A DNA stretch of 64,000 nt from Chitinophaga flava (GTDB lineage: Bacteria; Bacteroidota; Bacteroidia; Chitinophagales; Chitinophagaceae). The notes under the pieces are model-generated. The model saw only the letters and a program-made list of their open reading frames with translations, was not told the DNA's origin and ran no database searches. Made by a program: the position numbers and the translations under genes. The stretch spans positions 1,798,001 to 1,862,000 of the forward strand of contig NZ_QFFJ01000002.1 in the NCBI RefSeq assembly GCF_003308995.1, in the 5' to 3' direction. Below are positions 53,345 through 62,433 of the stretch, piece by piece. Numbering within the stretch: the stretch's first letter is position 1; every line of letters begins with the position of its first letter.

Positions 53345-54700
53345 ATGAGAAAACAGTTGTTACTATATATTATGCTGCCGGGCTTAATGAGTCTGGCAGC
53401 CTGCAACAAGTTCCTGGACGTGAAGCCCAAAGGTGTGATCATCGCCAGTACTATCAATGATTATGAGGCTATGCTGAATGATGTGGATATTGTCAACAGT
53501 TTTGGTCTGACCAGTCCATTGCTGGCTACCGATGATGTAACCGATCTGAGCCTGTCTCCCAGGAATCAGGTGTCGGCTCCTGCTAATCTGTATTTCTGGA
53601 ATCCTTATATCAATGCCTCCCCGGAGAAACCGGATATATGGCTGGACCTCTACAAACGTATTGCCAACCTGAATGTAGTAACAGAAGGTGTACTGTCTGC
53701 AGAAAACGGTACGATGAAGAAAAAACAACAGTTGTATGCCGAAGCATTGACCGGCAAGGTTTTCTGTTATATGCACCTGTTGTCCTTTTTCTCACCGGCT
53801 TATGATCCGAAAACAGCCAATAGCGTATATGGCGTGCCTTATATTACATCTACAGATATCAGCGTGCCTACGCCGGAACGTCCTGCCCTGGAGCAGTCTT
53901 ATCAGCAGTTAATCAATGATCTGCAGCGGGCCATTCCGGATCTGGAAGAAACTAATATCAACAATACCAGGCCTACTAAAACCGTGGCCTATGCATTGCT
54001 CAGTCGTTTGTTCATGAATATGCAGGACTATCCCCGTGCCTTAAAATATGCCGATTTGGTGATCGCCAATGGGAAGGCTGCCGTAGTGAATTATAACCAG
54101 TATCTGGGTCGCTCATTGCCACCCACCAACAACAGCCCGGAGGAAATACTGGTACGATATGCCAACAATCTTACTTTCCGTTATGCAGCAGACCTGATTA
54201 ATTGTTATGATACCACTGCAGACCTGCGTATCCGCTTTTTTGCAAAACGTAATATAGCAGGTAATCCCGGTGCGCTCAACTACAGCAATTTTTTGTCCTA
54301 CAATCCCAACAGGGGCATTACCTATCCTGAAATACTCCTGAATAAAGCAGAATGTCTGGCCCGGCAGGGAGATATTACGGCAGCTATGGATATTGTCAAC
54401 AATGATATACGAAAGAACCGTTTCACGCCGGCCAGATATCAGGAGCTGACTGCTACCAGCCGGGAAGAGGCAATAACGGCCGTTCTGGCGGAAAGGCGCC
54501 GGGAACTGGCGTTCAAAGGTGTACGCTGGATGGATATGAAGCGGCTGGACCAGGACAAACGTATGCCCGCTGTAAGACGTATAGCCGCCGACGGTGTAAC
54601 GGTATTGGCTACCCTGGAACCGGGCAGCCTGCGCTATACCTACCAGATACCGTTGCAGGTACAATCTTTCAACCCATATATGCCGCTAAACAAACAATAA
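53345..54700 (+). CDS. SusD/RagB-family lipoprotein
   Basis: 451 residues from the ATG at 53345 (MRKQLLLYIMLPGLMSLAAC, Cys20); an ATG at 53336 is in frame. The N-terminal KFLDVKPKGVIIASTINDYE and the C-terminal motif YPEILLNKAECLARQG followed by ERRRELAFKGVRWMDMKRL are SusD hallmarks. It is shorter than many, as in the small RagB group. It binds the substrate on the surface beside the SusC channel encoded just upstream. A TlpA-like redox gene follows immediately, an arrangement often seen in this order. Confidence 0.95.
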   Translation: MRKQLLLYIMLPGLMSLAACNKFLDVKPKGVIIASTINDYEAMLNDVDIVNSFGLTSPLLATDDVTDLSLSPRNQVSAPANLYFWNPYINASPEKPDIWLDLYKRIANLNVVTEGVLSAENGTMKKKQQLYAEALTGKVFCYMHLLSFFSPAYDPKTANSVYGVPYITSTDISVPTPERPALEQSYQQLINDLQRAIPDLEETNINNTRPTKTVAYALLSRLFMNMQDYPRALKYADLVIANGKAAVVNYNQYLGRSLPPTNNSPEEILVRYANNLTFRYAADLINCYDTTADLRIRFFAKRNIAGNPGALNYSNFLSYNPNRGITYPEILLNKAECLARQGDITAAMDIVNNDIRKNRFTPARYQELTATSREEAITAVLAERRRELAFKGVRWMDMKRLDQDKRMPAVRRIAADGVTVLATLEPGSLRYTYQIPLQVQSFNPYMPLNKQ

Positions 54701-54706
54701 TTGTAT

Positions 54707-55921
54707 ATGAATATCAACAAACGAATGATGTTAATGATTACAGCCGTACTGGCTGGATCAGTGTCAATAGCTCAACAGCCGTATCAGTTGAGTGGAAAGC
54801 TGCCGGGCGTAGCAGATGGTGTTAAAGTATACCTGGAAGATATTTATTCCAGTAAAAAATATCTGGATTCGGCGGTTACCCGGGATGGTGAATTTGTGAT
54901 CCGGGGTACTCATCCATGGGGAATGGTACATCATTGCCGCCTGCTGATAGATCGTAATCCCGGTGTGAAGAAAGACAGTAAGCAGGTGATTCTTTTTATG
55001 GGAGATGAAAACGTGCAACTGTCTGTACCGCATATTGATAGTATGCCCGGCTATTATTACAATACAGGAGGAAGTAAAAAGAATGTTCGTATAGAGGGGG
55101 CTGCAGAACAGGCGTTGTATGAGACGTTTCAGGCAGAGAATCAGTCATTGTCTGCAAGCATCGGTGAATGGAATGATCAATATATGCGGGAATATCATCT
55201 GCCGGCGCTGGATGGCAAATTTAATACCGCCAGAGGAATAGAGCTGATGCGGGCCATCAAAAATGCAGAGACGGAAATGAATACAAAAAAGATGGCTTTC
55301 ATCAAGCAGCATCCAAAGAATCTTGTGTCTGTCTTTATGGCGCAGGGGTTGCTGTATACGGCCAATTCGCAATATACTGCCAAAGAGATCGATGAGCTGG
55401 TAAACAGTCTGGATGGTTCCCTGGCAGCTTCTCCGGCGATGAAAGCCATGAAAGAAGTTGCTGTTGCAGCAAAGGTAGTAGCTAAAGGTACCCGGTTTAT
55501 CGATATCCCGCTGATAGATGCAGCAGGTAAGCCCGTGAAGCTGGCGAAGTATGTAAAGCCCGGTCAGTATAATATGCTGGAGTTCTGGGCTTCCTGGTGC
55601 GGACCCTGCAGAGGTGAGATACCGCATCTGCGCCATCTGAATGAAGTGGTGAGCAACAAAGACTTCAACATCATCAGCATCTCCATAGATGAAAAAAATG
55701 CAGACTGGCTTAAAGCCCTGAAAGAAGAGAAAATGGTGTGGACACAACTCTGTGATACCAAAGGATTTAACGGCCCAGTGTCGCGTCAGTACAAAGTTTC
55801 CGGGGTACCATTTTCAGTAGTGCTCGACAAAAACGGCCGGGTGGTGTCCAGTAATATACGCGGTGGTGAACTGGATATGGTGCTGAAAGATTTGCTGGGA
55901 GAGAAGATCACTGCTTTCTAA
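54707..55921 (+). CDS. TlpA-like thiol-disulfide oxidoreductase with DUF4369-like N-terminus
   Basis: 404 residues from ATG 54707. A signal peptide (MLMITAVLAGSVSIAQ) directs it to the periplasm. The N-terminal part (about 25-130, YQLSGKLPGVADGVKVYLED) resembles DUF4369, and the C-terminal thioredoxin domain (about 265-400) has the WCGPC site in EFWASWCGPCRGEIPHL and the cis-Pro in KVSGVPFSVVLDKNG. It is the last gene of the sigma/FecR/SusC/SusD series, six bases after SusD. It probably reduces or forms disulfides in surface or periplasmic partners. Confidence 0.93.
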   Translation: MNINKRMMLMITAVLAGSVSIAQQPYQLSGKLPGVADGVKVYLEDIYSSKKYLDSAVTRDGEFVIRGTHPWGMVHHCRLLIDRNPGVKKDSKQVILFMGDENVQLSVPHIDSMPGYYYNTGGSKKNVRIEGAAEQALYETFQAENQSLSASIGEWNDQYMREYHLPALDGKFNTARGIELMRAIKNAETEMNTKKMAFIKQHPKNLVSVFMAQGLLYTANSQYTAKEIDELVNSLDGSLAASPAMKAMKEVAVAAKVVAKGTRFIDIPLIDAAGKPVKLAKYVKPGQYNMLEFWASWCGPCRGEIPHLRHLNEVVSNKDFNIISISIDEKNADWLKALKEEKMVWTQLCDTKGFNGPVSRQYKVSGVPFSVVLDKNGRVVSSNIRGGELDMVLKDLLGEKITAF

Positions 55922-56013
55922 AAACAAGCTGCCTCCGGAAACGGTAACGCCTATCCCGAGTGGGAGAAGTGCAATCCTCTATTGCTATATTTCAACGGGC
56001 TGCATTTTGGAAA

Positions 56014-56021
56014 TATGTTTG
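56014..56021 (+). promoter_or_regulatory. candidate -7 element before the 2OG dioxygenase gene
   Basis: TATGTTTG matches the Bacteroidota TANNTTTG element exactly, 59 bases before the ATG at 56081. The -33 position has only TTC about 20 bases upstream, so the promoter call is tentative. Confidence 0.4.
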
Positions 56022-56080
56022 GATGGAGTATCAAATGAATTACCTTATATTTACATATTCCTCTTTAAATATTTTCCGAG

Positions 56081-56932
56081 ATGCAGTTTGCACAAACCAC
56101 TACACAGATTTTTGACTCTGAGAAATGGAATGGCCAGTTGTCGGAGTTGAGTCAATCGTACCAAGGGGCGAACCCTTACCCACATATCGTTTTAGAGAAT
56201 TTCCTGGACCCGGAGGTGTTGGATGAGTGTGTTGATGAGTTTAACAAGCTGAATGAATCAGATGGTTGGATCAATTACACACACTACAATGAGCGTAAGA
56301 AAGGGCTGAACAAGCTGGACATGCTGCCGGCGACCATCAGAAAAACCATCCATGAACTAAATTCGCCGGAGTTTCTCGCATTCCTTAGTGAACTGACAGG
56401 TATCAAAAACCTGATAAAGGATGACTTCCTCGAAGGAGGGGGCATTCATCAGTCCAGGAGGGGAGGATTCCTAAACATCCATGCTGACTTTACGGTGCAT
56501 CCCCACCACCGGCATTGGCAGCGCCGGGTGAATGTCCTGGTATACCTGAACAAGGACTGGGAAGAAGAATGGGGTGGCAAGCTGGAACTATGGGACCGGG
56601 ATATGAAGGCCTGCAAAAGAAAGGTACTACCCGTTTTCAACCGCTGTGTGATCTTCAATACAGATGCGGACTCCTACCATGGGCATCCGGAGCCGATGAC
56701 TTGCCCGGAAGATGCTTTCAGGAGGTCTATTGCGTTGTATTATTATACAGAGGAAGATAAACCTTTTCGCAGGGCTACCCACTATATGGCCCGTCCGGGT
56801 GAAGGCTCCAAAAAACTGATGGTGAAACTGGATAACGCCATGGTAGCCCTTTATACCGAGATCAAAGGCTGGCTGGGCTCCAATGATAAAGTGGTGAGCA
56901 GCGTGCTGCGGTTTTTCTCCAGAAAAAAATAA
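56081..56932 (+). CDS. 2-oxoglutarate/Fe(II)-dependent dioxygenase, prolyl-hydroxylase-like
   Basis: 283 residues, no signal peptide. The double-stranded beta-helix has its iron ligands His134 and Asp136 (FLNIHADFTVH), the distal His in SYHGHPEP (about 200-202), and the 2-oxoglutarate Arg (RRSIALYYYT, 214/215). Its shape and sequence are similar to prolyl 3- or 4-hydroxylases of the Tpa1/OGFOD1 group, which act on ribosomal protein S12/uS12 in eukaryotes. A bacterial counterpart may act on a ribosomal or other protein, or on a small molecule. Single gene, ended by a perfect hairpin. Confidence 0.88.
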   Translation: MQFAQTTTQIFDSEKWNGQLSELSQSYQGANPYPHIVLENFLDPEVLDECVDEFNKLNESDGWINYTHYNERKKGLNKLDMLPATIRKTIHELNSPEFLAFLSELTGIKNLIKDDFLEGGGIHQSRRGGFLNIHADFTVHPHHRHWQRRVNVLVYLNKDWEEEWGGKLELWDRDMKACKRKVLPVFNRCVIFNTDADSYHGHPEPMTCPEDAFRRSIALYYYTEEDKPFRRATHYMARPGEGSKKLMVKLDNAMVALYTEIKGWLGSNDKVVSSVLRFFSRKK

Positions 56933-56944
56933 AGTATCCATACT

Positions 56945-56991
56945 AAAAGGACCGAAGCGAAGATATCAGTATTCTTCGCTTCGGTCCTTTT
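56945..56991. terminator. bidirectional terminator with a perfect 19-bp stem
   Basis: AAAAGGACCGAAGCGAAGA (56945-56963) and its exact complement at 56973-56991 are separated by 9 bases. The A/T ends give a T run on both strands. It serves both the dioxygenase and the convergent glycosyltransferase. Confidence 0.92.
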
Positions 56992-57012
56992 ACATGTATG
57001 TTTTGATTCCTT

Positions 57013-58677
57013 TTACTTTGTTACTTTTTCCCGCTTCAGGAACACAAATCCGTTCTTCCGGTATAGCTCCAGTATACCAGTATGTTGCAGGTATCCTTCT
57101 ACGCGGTCTATTTTAGTAACGAAATAGGCTGGTTTATCGATATCGCCCTTCAGCAGCCATTCTTCGCTGTAAGCATTTTCATTGGCGGGTTTTTCCTTGT
57201 GAGTGTAGAAGAAGGGGGCGTAGCTCCAGTAGCCTAGTACGGTCACATAACAGTCTTCTCCTTGTCGGGCCTCAAAGAAGTCGATGGCCGCGCCTTGTGA
57301 GTAGCGTTCTACCTTGGGCACAATGATGGCCGCAGCCAGGAAGATCACCAGGGCTGTGCCGCCAAAATAAGTCCAGGCAGCTTGAGTGAAGCGTTGTTTG
57401 CGGAGCATCACCACACCTACGATCAGCGTAATCACCATCAGGGTGCCTACCGCGCCTTCCCAGCCGCTCCAATGTACGTCAGCAGCCATATTGGCCTGTG
57501 CAAAAGGGTCTTTCACATAGGGGATGAGTTTTTTCAGGTTCAGGGCCACCAGGGTTACGCCTAACAGGGCCACAGCCACCAGCACACCCAGGATGGTAAC
57601 GAGTACGCCTATATATTTTTTATAAGGCATCTCTTTCAGATCCCATTTATAAAAAGTGTAGGCCGCCAGGAAGGTAACCGGGAACCAGGCCAGCGATGAA
57701 TAGTGGATGATACGGGACTGTACAATGGAAAAGAGGAGCGTCACCACCCAGAACAGTATCACCATCCAGCGTTTGAAATCTTTGTCAGAACGGCTGCTGG
57801 CGGTAGTTTTGAAAAAAGAAGGAATGGCGAAGATGGAGGAGGGAAAGCAGCCTATCAGAATCACTACGTAATGGTAGCCGAAAAAGCCCGCCTGTCCTGC
57901 ATCATGGGTAGTGAAGAGCCGGTACTGGTATTTCAGGAACTCGGTAATGAACCAGGGACCATTCTTCCAGGTCTCCCATCCATACCAGGTACAGGATACT
58001 GCCGTAGCCACCACCAGGAACAGCAGTGCATGGCCCCAGCCAAAGAAGAACCTGAAACGGTTCCAGATAAAGTACACACCCAGTACCAGCAGGAATACCA
58101 TCAGTGCTACCTGCCCTTTGGTGAGGATAGCCAGTCCCATGAACAGGCCCGACCATACGGCATAGAACAATGGTGTCCTGTTAAGACCGGGTTTATCGTA
58201 GTCATTCCGTTTCCAATGATAAAGAATGAAATAATACAGGGAGATAAAGGTGAAGAGGTTGAACCAGGGGTCAATGATGCCTGATTTGAAATACATATTC
58301 GGAAACAATGACCCGCCATAAGCCAGTACCCAGAGTATACCGAATTTCCGGTCGTACAGCCTGGACCCGATAAGGAACAATGTTACCAGGGTAACGATAC
58401 CGCATATCGCATTGGGAAGACGGGAGGCAAATTCATTAATGCCAAACAGCTTCATGGCTGTACTCTGCATCCAGAAAAACATGGGAGGCTTTTCCCAGAA
58501 TGGTTTGAAGTTGACGTAAATGCGTGAATAATCATCCAGTTTGATCATTTCCCGGGCACATTCGGCGAAATTGATCTCATCCCAGTCGAAGAGATGCACC
58601 CGCCCCAGGAATGGAATAAATAGCAATGCGGCCACTACAGCCAATAATACAACGTTCGAAACTTTGATTGCACGCAT
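57013..58677 (-). CDS. glycosyltransferase family 39 / ArnT-like membrane protein
   Basis: 554 residues, about twelve hydrophobic helices. The N-terminal loop VHLFDWDEINFAECAREM holds the acidic DE motif for the catalytic Asp, and FEKPP-like PFWEKPPMFFWMQ is also typical of the ArnT/GT39-83 fold. These enzymes transfer a sugar from a polyprenyl-phosphate donor to lipid A or proteins on the periplasmic side. The C-terminal part is a hydrophilic, mostly periplasmic domain. No lipid A-modifying gene is adjacent, so the donor and acceptor cannot be given. Confidence 0.9.
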   Translation of the reverse strand: MRAIKVSNVVLLAVVAALLFIPFLGRVHLFDWDEINFAECAREMIKLDDYSRIYVNFKPFWEKPPMFFWMQSTAMKLFGINEFASRLPNAICGIVTLVTLFLIGSRLYDRKFGILWVLAYGGSLFPNMYFKSGIIDPWFNLFTFISLYYFILYHWKRNDYDKPGLNRTPLFYAVWSGLFMGLAILTKGQVALMVFLLVLGVYFIWNRFRFFFGWGHALLFLVVATAVSCTWYGWETWKNGPWFITEFLKYQYRLFTTHDAGQAGFFGYHYVVILIGCFPSSIFAIPSFFKTTASSRSDKDFKRWMVILFWVVTLLFSIVQSRIIHYSSLAWFPVTFLAAYTFYKWDLKEMPYKKYIGVLVTILGVLVAVALLGVTLVALNLKKLIPYVKDPFAQANMAADVHWSGWEGAVGTLMVITLIVGVVMLRKQRFTQAAWTYFGGTALVIFLAAAIIVPKVERYSQGAAIDFFEARQGEDCYVTVLGYWSYAPFFYTHKEKPANENAYSEEWLLKGDIDKPAYFVTKIDRVEGYLQHTGILELYRKNGFVFLKREKVTK

Positions 58678-58826
58678 ATTTGTGAGCGTTTTTTTGAGAT
58701 GGTTTTTCTGGGAAAAAATGAGTTCATAAATATAGGTTCTTTTTTTTCGCTCTTTGTATTTTAGAGAATTAGTTTTTTATGAATTCTGACCATTCAGCAA
58801 ACGGCTATTAATTTTTCTTCGACTAC

Positions 58827-60647
58827 CTACTGGTAGTAAGGGTCCATGATGTTGGACGGCTGGTAGTATTCCTTTCTCCACAACTGCCCGGGATTGATGC
58901 TGCCATTGAATTCATTGCTGTAGACAGCTTCCTTGTTGGAATGATAGTAGAGTACGAGCCGCAGGCGTGTTTTTTGAGCGCCTTCATATACGGGGCAGGT
59001 TAATTGCCAGTATCGTTGCGATTTGAGTTTAACCTCATAGTAGCTGTTGCCACACCAGCTACTGGGTAAAAATTCAATGTCTTTCCACTCGGAGCCACAT
59101 CTGGCCTGCATCTTCATATCCAGTCGGTTATCCTGACTATCAAAGGCAATCGTGGAGTCGGTAGTATTGTATATAAAAACAGTATATCCTTTGTAGTTAG
59201 TGTCAAAGGTGTCCCTGGAAGTGGTATCCACCTTTATCTGCAGCTGACGAGGCAAGAGAGGGCTGTTCATCGGTATGGGTTTGGGAGCGGGCCATTCATG
59301 CTGGTAAAAAGCCATTTTTTCATCCCATTCTTCCATCACCCTGAAGTATCCCCGATGCATATAATCGATGTTTAAAGGTGGTTTGTTAGTATTCTGTTTT
59401 TCCTGCCAGATGAATTTTCCCTGTGGATTAAGATAAGCGAGCTTGCCCTCATGCAAACATAGTATTAGCCCACTTTTAAATCCTTCCGGACTAATATTGT
59501 CAAGCGTAAGCGGGAGCAGTGTTTTACCTGTTCTGTCTGCCATGCCGATGAGGCGTGTTTTTCTGTTGCTATCATAACCCCGGAAGAAAAAACGATCGGC
59601 AGTCATTCCTTCGGGGATAATTTCTTCGTATTTCGGACGGATAACATAATTGCCCATCGTGTCGATCATCCCATATTTATCATTCACCCTAACAAAAGCA
59701 TAGTTATATTGAAAGCCTTCCCGCTGATAACCGTGATATTCTTTTATCGTTTTGCCTTCACCACTGATCAGGAGGACAGCATCTTTTGCCTGAAAGAAAA
59801 TCCTGTTACTGCTGAATGATCCGTCGATCCGGCGATTGTCGTCCTGATAAAGGATATGCCCGTTTTTATCCATAAAGCCGTAGGTGTCGTTACCATAGTA
59901 GGCTGTTTTATTGAATATCAATTTGCCTGCTGAAAATTTATCGGTGCTGATCTTGCGGAGATCCAGCCGGAATAGCGCTTTTCCGGTTGAATCCAGCACT
60001 ACGGAAGTATTGTTGTTGCTGTCAGGCTGTTGTAGCTCGGCGAGCAGATAGCCTTCATCCAATGACTTAAAATTATCATATTGGTGAAACGCTGGCAGTG
60101 GCCTTCCCTGGCCATCTGTAACAAAACTTTTCTCGTTGTCTCTGGTTACCAGCAGCAGGTTATGGGTCACCGGGGTGATGCTGTAAAAATTGGTGTCCAG
60201 CAACAGTTTTCCTTTCCTGTCAATAAGGCCGCTGTGTCCGGGCCTGTGGTCAATAATGGCTACCCCATTCCGGAACGGCCTGCAGCCCATATATCCGGGT
60301 GGTATCACTTCATGGCCGTTTTTGTCTATATATAGTCCCTTATCTCCTTTATACACCAATGCCAGCCCATCGGAAAACGGTGTCGCATAATCGTAGTTGG
60401 GCCGGATCACCCATTCTCCTTTTGCATTGATATAACCATACAGTCCGCCTTCCCGGACATTGGCAAGACCCTCCGAAAAATCCTCGCCGACAGCAAAACG
60501 GGCAGGGATAACAATTTCACCCTGTTGGTTGATATAGCCTGTTTTGCCATTTTCCCAATACAGGGAGAGAGGCGAAGAAGGGAAATGACAACTGTTGAAA
60601 AGATAGACACAAGTAAAGAATATCAGCAGGAAACGGAACGTTTTCAT
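58827..60647 (-). CDS. WG-repeat lipoprotein
   Basis: 606 residues from the ATG at 60647 (MKTFRFLLIFFTCVYLFNSC, Cys20); the frame continues upstream to 60728 but without a signal. From residue about 30 to 430 there are about ten WG repeats, e.g. YWENGKTGYINQQGEIVIPA, YGYINAKGEWVIRPNY and LYIDKNGHEVIPPGY. The C-terminal 170 residues are a separate domain with a two-Trp segment, ITSWCGNSYYEVKL-like SSWCGNSYYEVKL. WG repeats form beta-propeller-like scaffolds, and the lipid anchor puts it in the outer or inner membrane. The function is unknown. It is unrelated in arrangement to the cytoplasmic WG/Sel1 protein at 37937. Confidence 0.88.
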   Translation of the reverse strand: MKTFRFLLIFFTCVYLFNSCHFPSSPLSLYWENGKTGYINQQGEIVIPARFAVGEDFSEGLANVREGGLYGYINAKGEWVIRPNYDYATPFSDGLALVYKGDKGLYIDKNGHEVIPPGYMGCRPFRNGVAIIDHRPGHSGLIDRKGKLLLDTNFYSITPVTHNLLLVTRDNEKSFVTDGQGRPLPAFHQYDNFKSLDEGYLLAELQQPDSNNNTSVVLDSTGKALFRLDLRKISTDKFSAGKLIFNKTAYYGNDTYGFMDKNGHILYQDDNRRIDGSFSSNRIFFQAKDAVLLISGEGKTIKEYHGYQREGFQYNYAFVRVNDKYGMIDTMGNYVIRPKYEEIIPEGMTADRFFFRGYDSNRKTRLIGMADRTGKTLLPLTLDNISPEGFKSGLILCLHEGKLAYLNPQGKFIWQEKQNTNKPPLNIDYMHRGYFRVMEEWDEKMAFYQHEWPAPKPIPMNSPLLPRQLQIKVDTTSRDTFDTNYKGYTVFIYNTTDSTIAFDSQDNRLDMKMQARCGSEWKDIEFLPSSWCGNSYYEVKLKSQRYWQLTCPVYEGAQKTRLRLVLYYHSNKEAVYSNEFNGSINPGQLWRKEYYQPSNIMDPYYQ

Positions 60648-60757
60648 GGCATAGGTGGTTGGGTACACAAAATAGGGACTTTTATAACAGCTTATGTGTA
60701 TTAGACAGGATTTAATCCGGCCAATCAAAAATTTGCCATTACAACTTATTCTTAGGG

Positions 60758-61627
60758 TTATCGCATTCCGCCGGGTTGAAAAAAGGCGATTAACTCTTTT
60801 GCAATTTTTTCAGGACTGTTGTCGTTATCGGCGGCAGTATGTCCCAAACCGCGCAATTCTACACGCTTTGCTTGCGGCAAAGTGGTGCTTAATGTATCAA
60901 GTGCAAGTTTAAGGTAACGTTGGCTCCTGGTCCCACCCATCAGTAGCATTTCAGCTTTAATTTCTTTACACCGATCTATAATTTCAGGTGATTCACGCAC
61001 CAATATGAGATCGTAATGCAGGGTTGATATTAAGGATTTCAGGGGCACGTCATCACTCGCTTGTTTCTTTGCATTTGCGTTTATAGCAATATTTAGCAAT
61101 GGTGCCATAAGAAAGCCTGGCAAGGCTGTAAACAGAGAGGGGTCGTCGGTGCCTTTTATGGCCGTGAACATTGCTTTTCCAAAGTTTCCGCGGGAGAGAG
61201 CTGATTCATAGCGACTGGCCCAGGCCGCAGGGTTAGTTCCATTGACCGGGATCGGAGGTTCGTAGAGTACTACTTTTTTAAGCGCTGGTTCTATGATTGC
61301 CGTTTGAAGTGCACAAATAGCACCAGAACTAAGTCCAAATATTTTATCCGTTGCCGTCTGATGGATTAATGCCTGCAAATCCTCGCTTTCTGATCCAATG
61401 CCATAGTTCGGGCCAAACGGACCGCTTAAGCCGCGACCCCGCCTGTCTGGAATATAAACAGTGAATTCATTGGATAAGAAGCTGGCAAGTTTCATGAAAT
61501 TTTTAGAGGTCATCATCCCGCCATGGACAAGAATAACTCCCGGCCCGGAACCGGTTTGTCTATAACCAACGCTTGTTCCATCCTTTGACACAACATAGCC
61601 GGTAGTATATTTCTCTAAGGTGGGCAT
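60758..61627 (-). CDS. alpha/beta hydrolase
   Basis: 289 residues, no signal peptide. The HGG motif (VILVHGGMMTSKNF) builds the oxyanion hole, and GLSSGA (Ser100) is the nucleophile elbow. The acid is likely in the EAILLMGGTRS-like region KAEMLLMGGTRSQRY, and the base is His in GLGHTAADND near the C-terminus. The family includes esterases, haloperoxidase-like and epoxide hydrolase-like enzymes; nothing here narrows it. It precedes the WG-repeat lipoprotein on the same strand by about 110 bases. Confidence 0.88.
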   Translation of the reverse strand: MPTLEKYTTGYVVSKDGTSVGYRQTGSGPGVILVHGGMMTSKNFMKLASFLSNEFTVYIPDRRGRGLSGPFGPNYGIGSESEDLQALIHQTATDKIFGLSSGAICALQTAIIEPALKKVVLYEPPIPVNGTNPAAWASRYESALSRGNFGKAMFTAIKGTDDPSLFTALPGFLMAPLLNIAINANAKKQASDDVPLKSLISTLHYDLILVRESPEIIDRCKEIKAEMLLMGGTRSQRYLKLALDTLSTTLPQAKRVELRGLGHTAADNDNSPEKIAKELIAFFQPGGMR

Positions 61628-61836
61628 TGCCTGATCTGGGTTTATAATTTTAAAAATACGATAAAGTTGTGATGCCCCGGTTCATTTCTTATACCTTATT
61701 TAGTATAAATGGTACCCCTGTTTTATTATTCACTTCGTTTTCATTAAACCAGCGCATCTTTGATCATCACCAGCCTTAACCTGGATATTGGGCATGGGAA
61801 GTGGGTGCAGTTGTAAAGAAAATGCATAGTTTATTT

Positions 61837-61860
61837 AAGGATAACCCCTATTATCCTTTT
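61837..61860. terminator. weak hairpin after the SRPBCC gene
   Basis: AAGGATAA (61837-61844) pairs with TTATCCTT (61851-61858) over a 6-base loop, about 20 bases past the stop of the minus-strand SRPBCC gene. No strong T run on either side. Confidence 0.4.
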
Positions 61861-61880
61861 GAGAGGGTGTATTGGGAAGA

Positions 61881-62333
61881 TTAAGCTTTCATAAAATCAA
61901 ACGCACCTTTTCTCAGGTTGATATTATATTCCAGGTATGCTTTGAGGCAGGCCAGGAAATTAGCCCATCCTTCCGTGTTCTGTCTGAGCCAGGTAATACC
62001 ATCTTCATTTGCTGGCATTTCACTTTCTGTGATTTTTACCAGGGTGCCGCCACCTTTACCTGCAGACAGGGTGATGTTTGTGGTGGTGCGTTGTTTGGGG
62101 GAACCTTGCCATTCAAAAGTTACCTGTTGATCTGGGTTGCTTTGGGTAACAAACACATCGAGCTCGTCACTGAATTCCGGAAATTTCCATGTTAGTGTTT
62201 GTCCTTCTTCCATGCGGCCGCTGCCTGTGGCGATGAAGTAGCCGCTCATCTTTTTTGGGTCAACAATTGCTTCATAAACATCATGTGCGGGCTTGGCTAT
62301 CTGAATGGAAGCTTTAATGATCAGTGGTTCCAT
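61881..62333 (-). CDS. SRPBCC/AHSA1-family protein
   Basis: 150 residues. The START-like fold is evident from IKASIQIAKPAHDVYEAIVD at the start, a central strand pair, and TEGWANFLACLKAYLE near the end, the signature for the activator-of-Hsp90-ATPase-1 type domain. These proteins bind hydrophobic ligands or act as co-chaperones; no specific role is evident. No signal peptide. It lies between the leuB terminator and the alpha/beta hydrolase, likely as its own unit. Confidence 0.88.
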   Translation of the reverse strand: MEPLIIKASIQIAKPAHDVYEAIVDPKKMSGYFIATGSGRMEEGQTLTWKFPEFSDELDVFVTQSNPDQQVTFEWQGSPKQRTTTNITLSAGKGGGTLVKITESEMPANEDGITWLRQNTEGWANFLACLKAYLEYNINLRKGAFDFMKA

Positions 62334-62381
62334 AAGAAAATGTGTTGAAGGTTTTAATCATGAAGATACGTAAGAAAACAA

Positions 62382-62417
62382 AAAAGCAGCGAAGATCGTT
62401 CGGTCTTCGCTGCTTTT
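62382..62417. terminator. bidirectional terminator after leuB
   Basis: AAAAGCAGCGAAGA (62382-62395) and TCTTCGCTGCTTTT (62404-62417) form a perfect 14-bp stem with an 8-base loop, with T runs on both strands. It ends the leuB transcript, 17 bases after its stop. Confidence 0.9.
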
Positions 62418-62433
62418 ATTTTCTGATGATATC

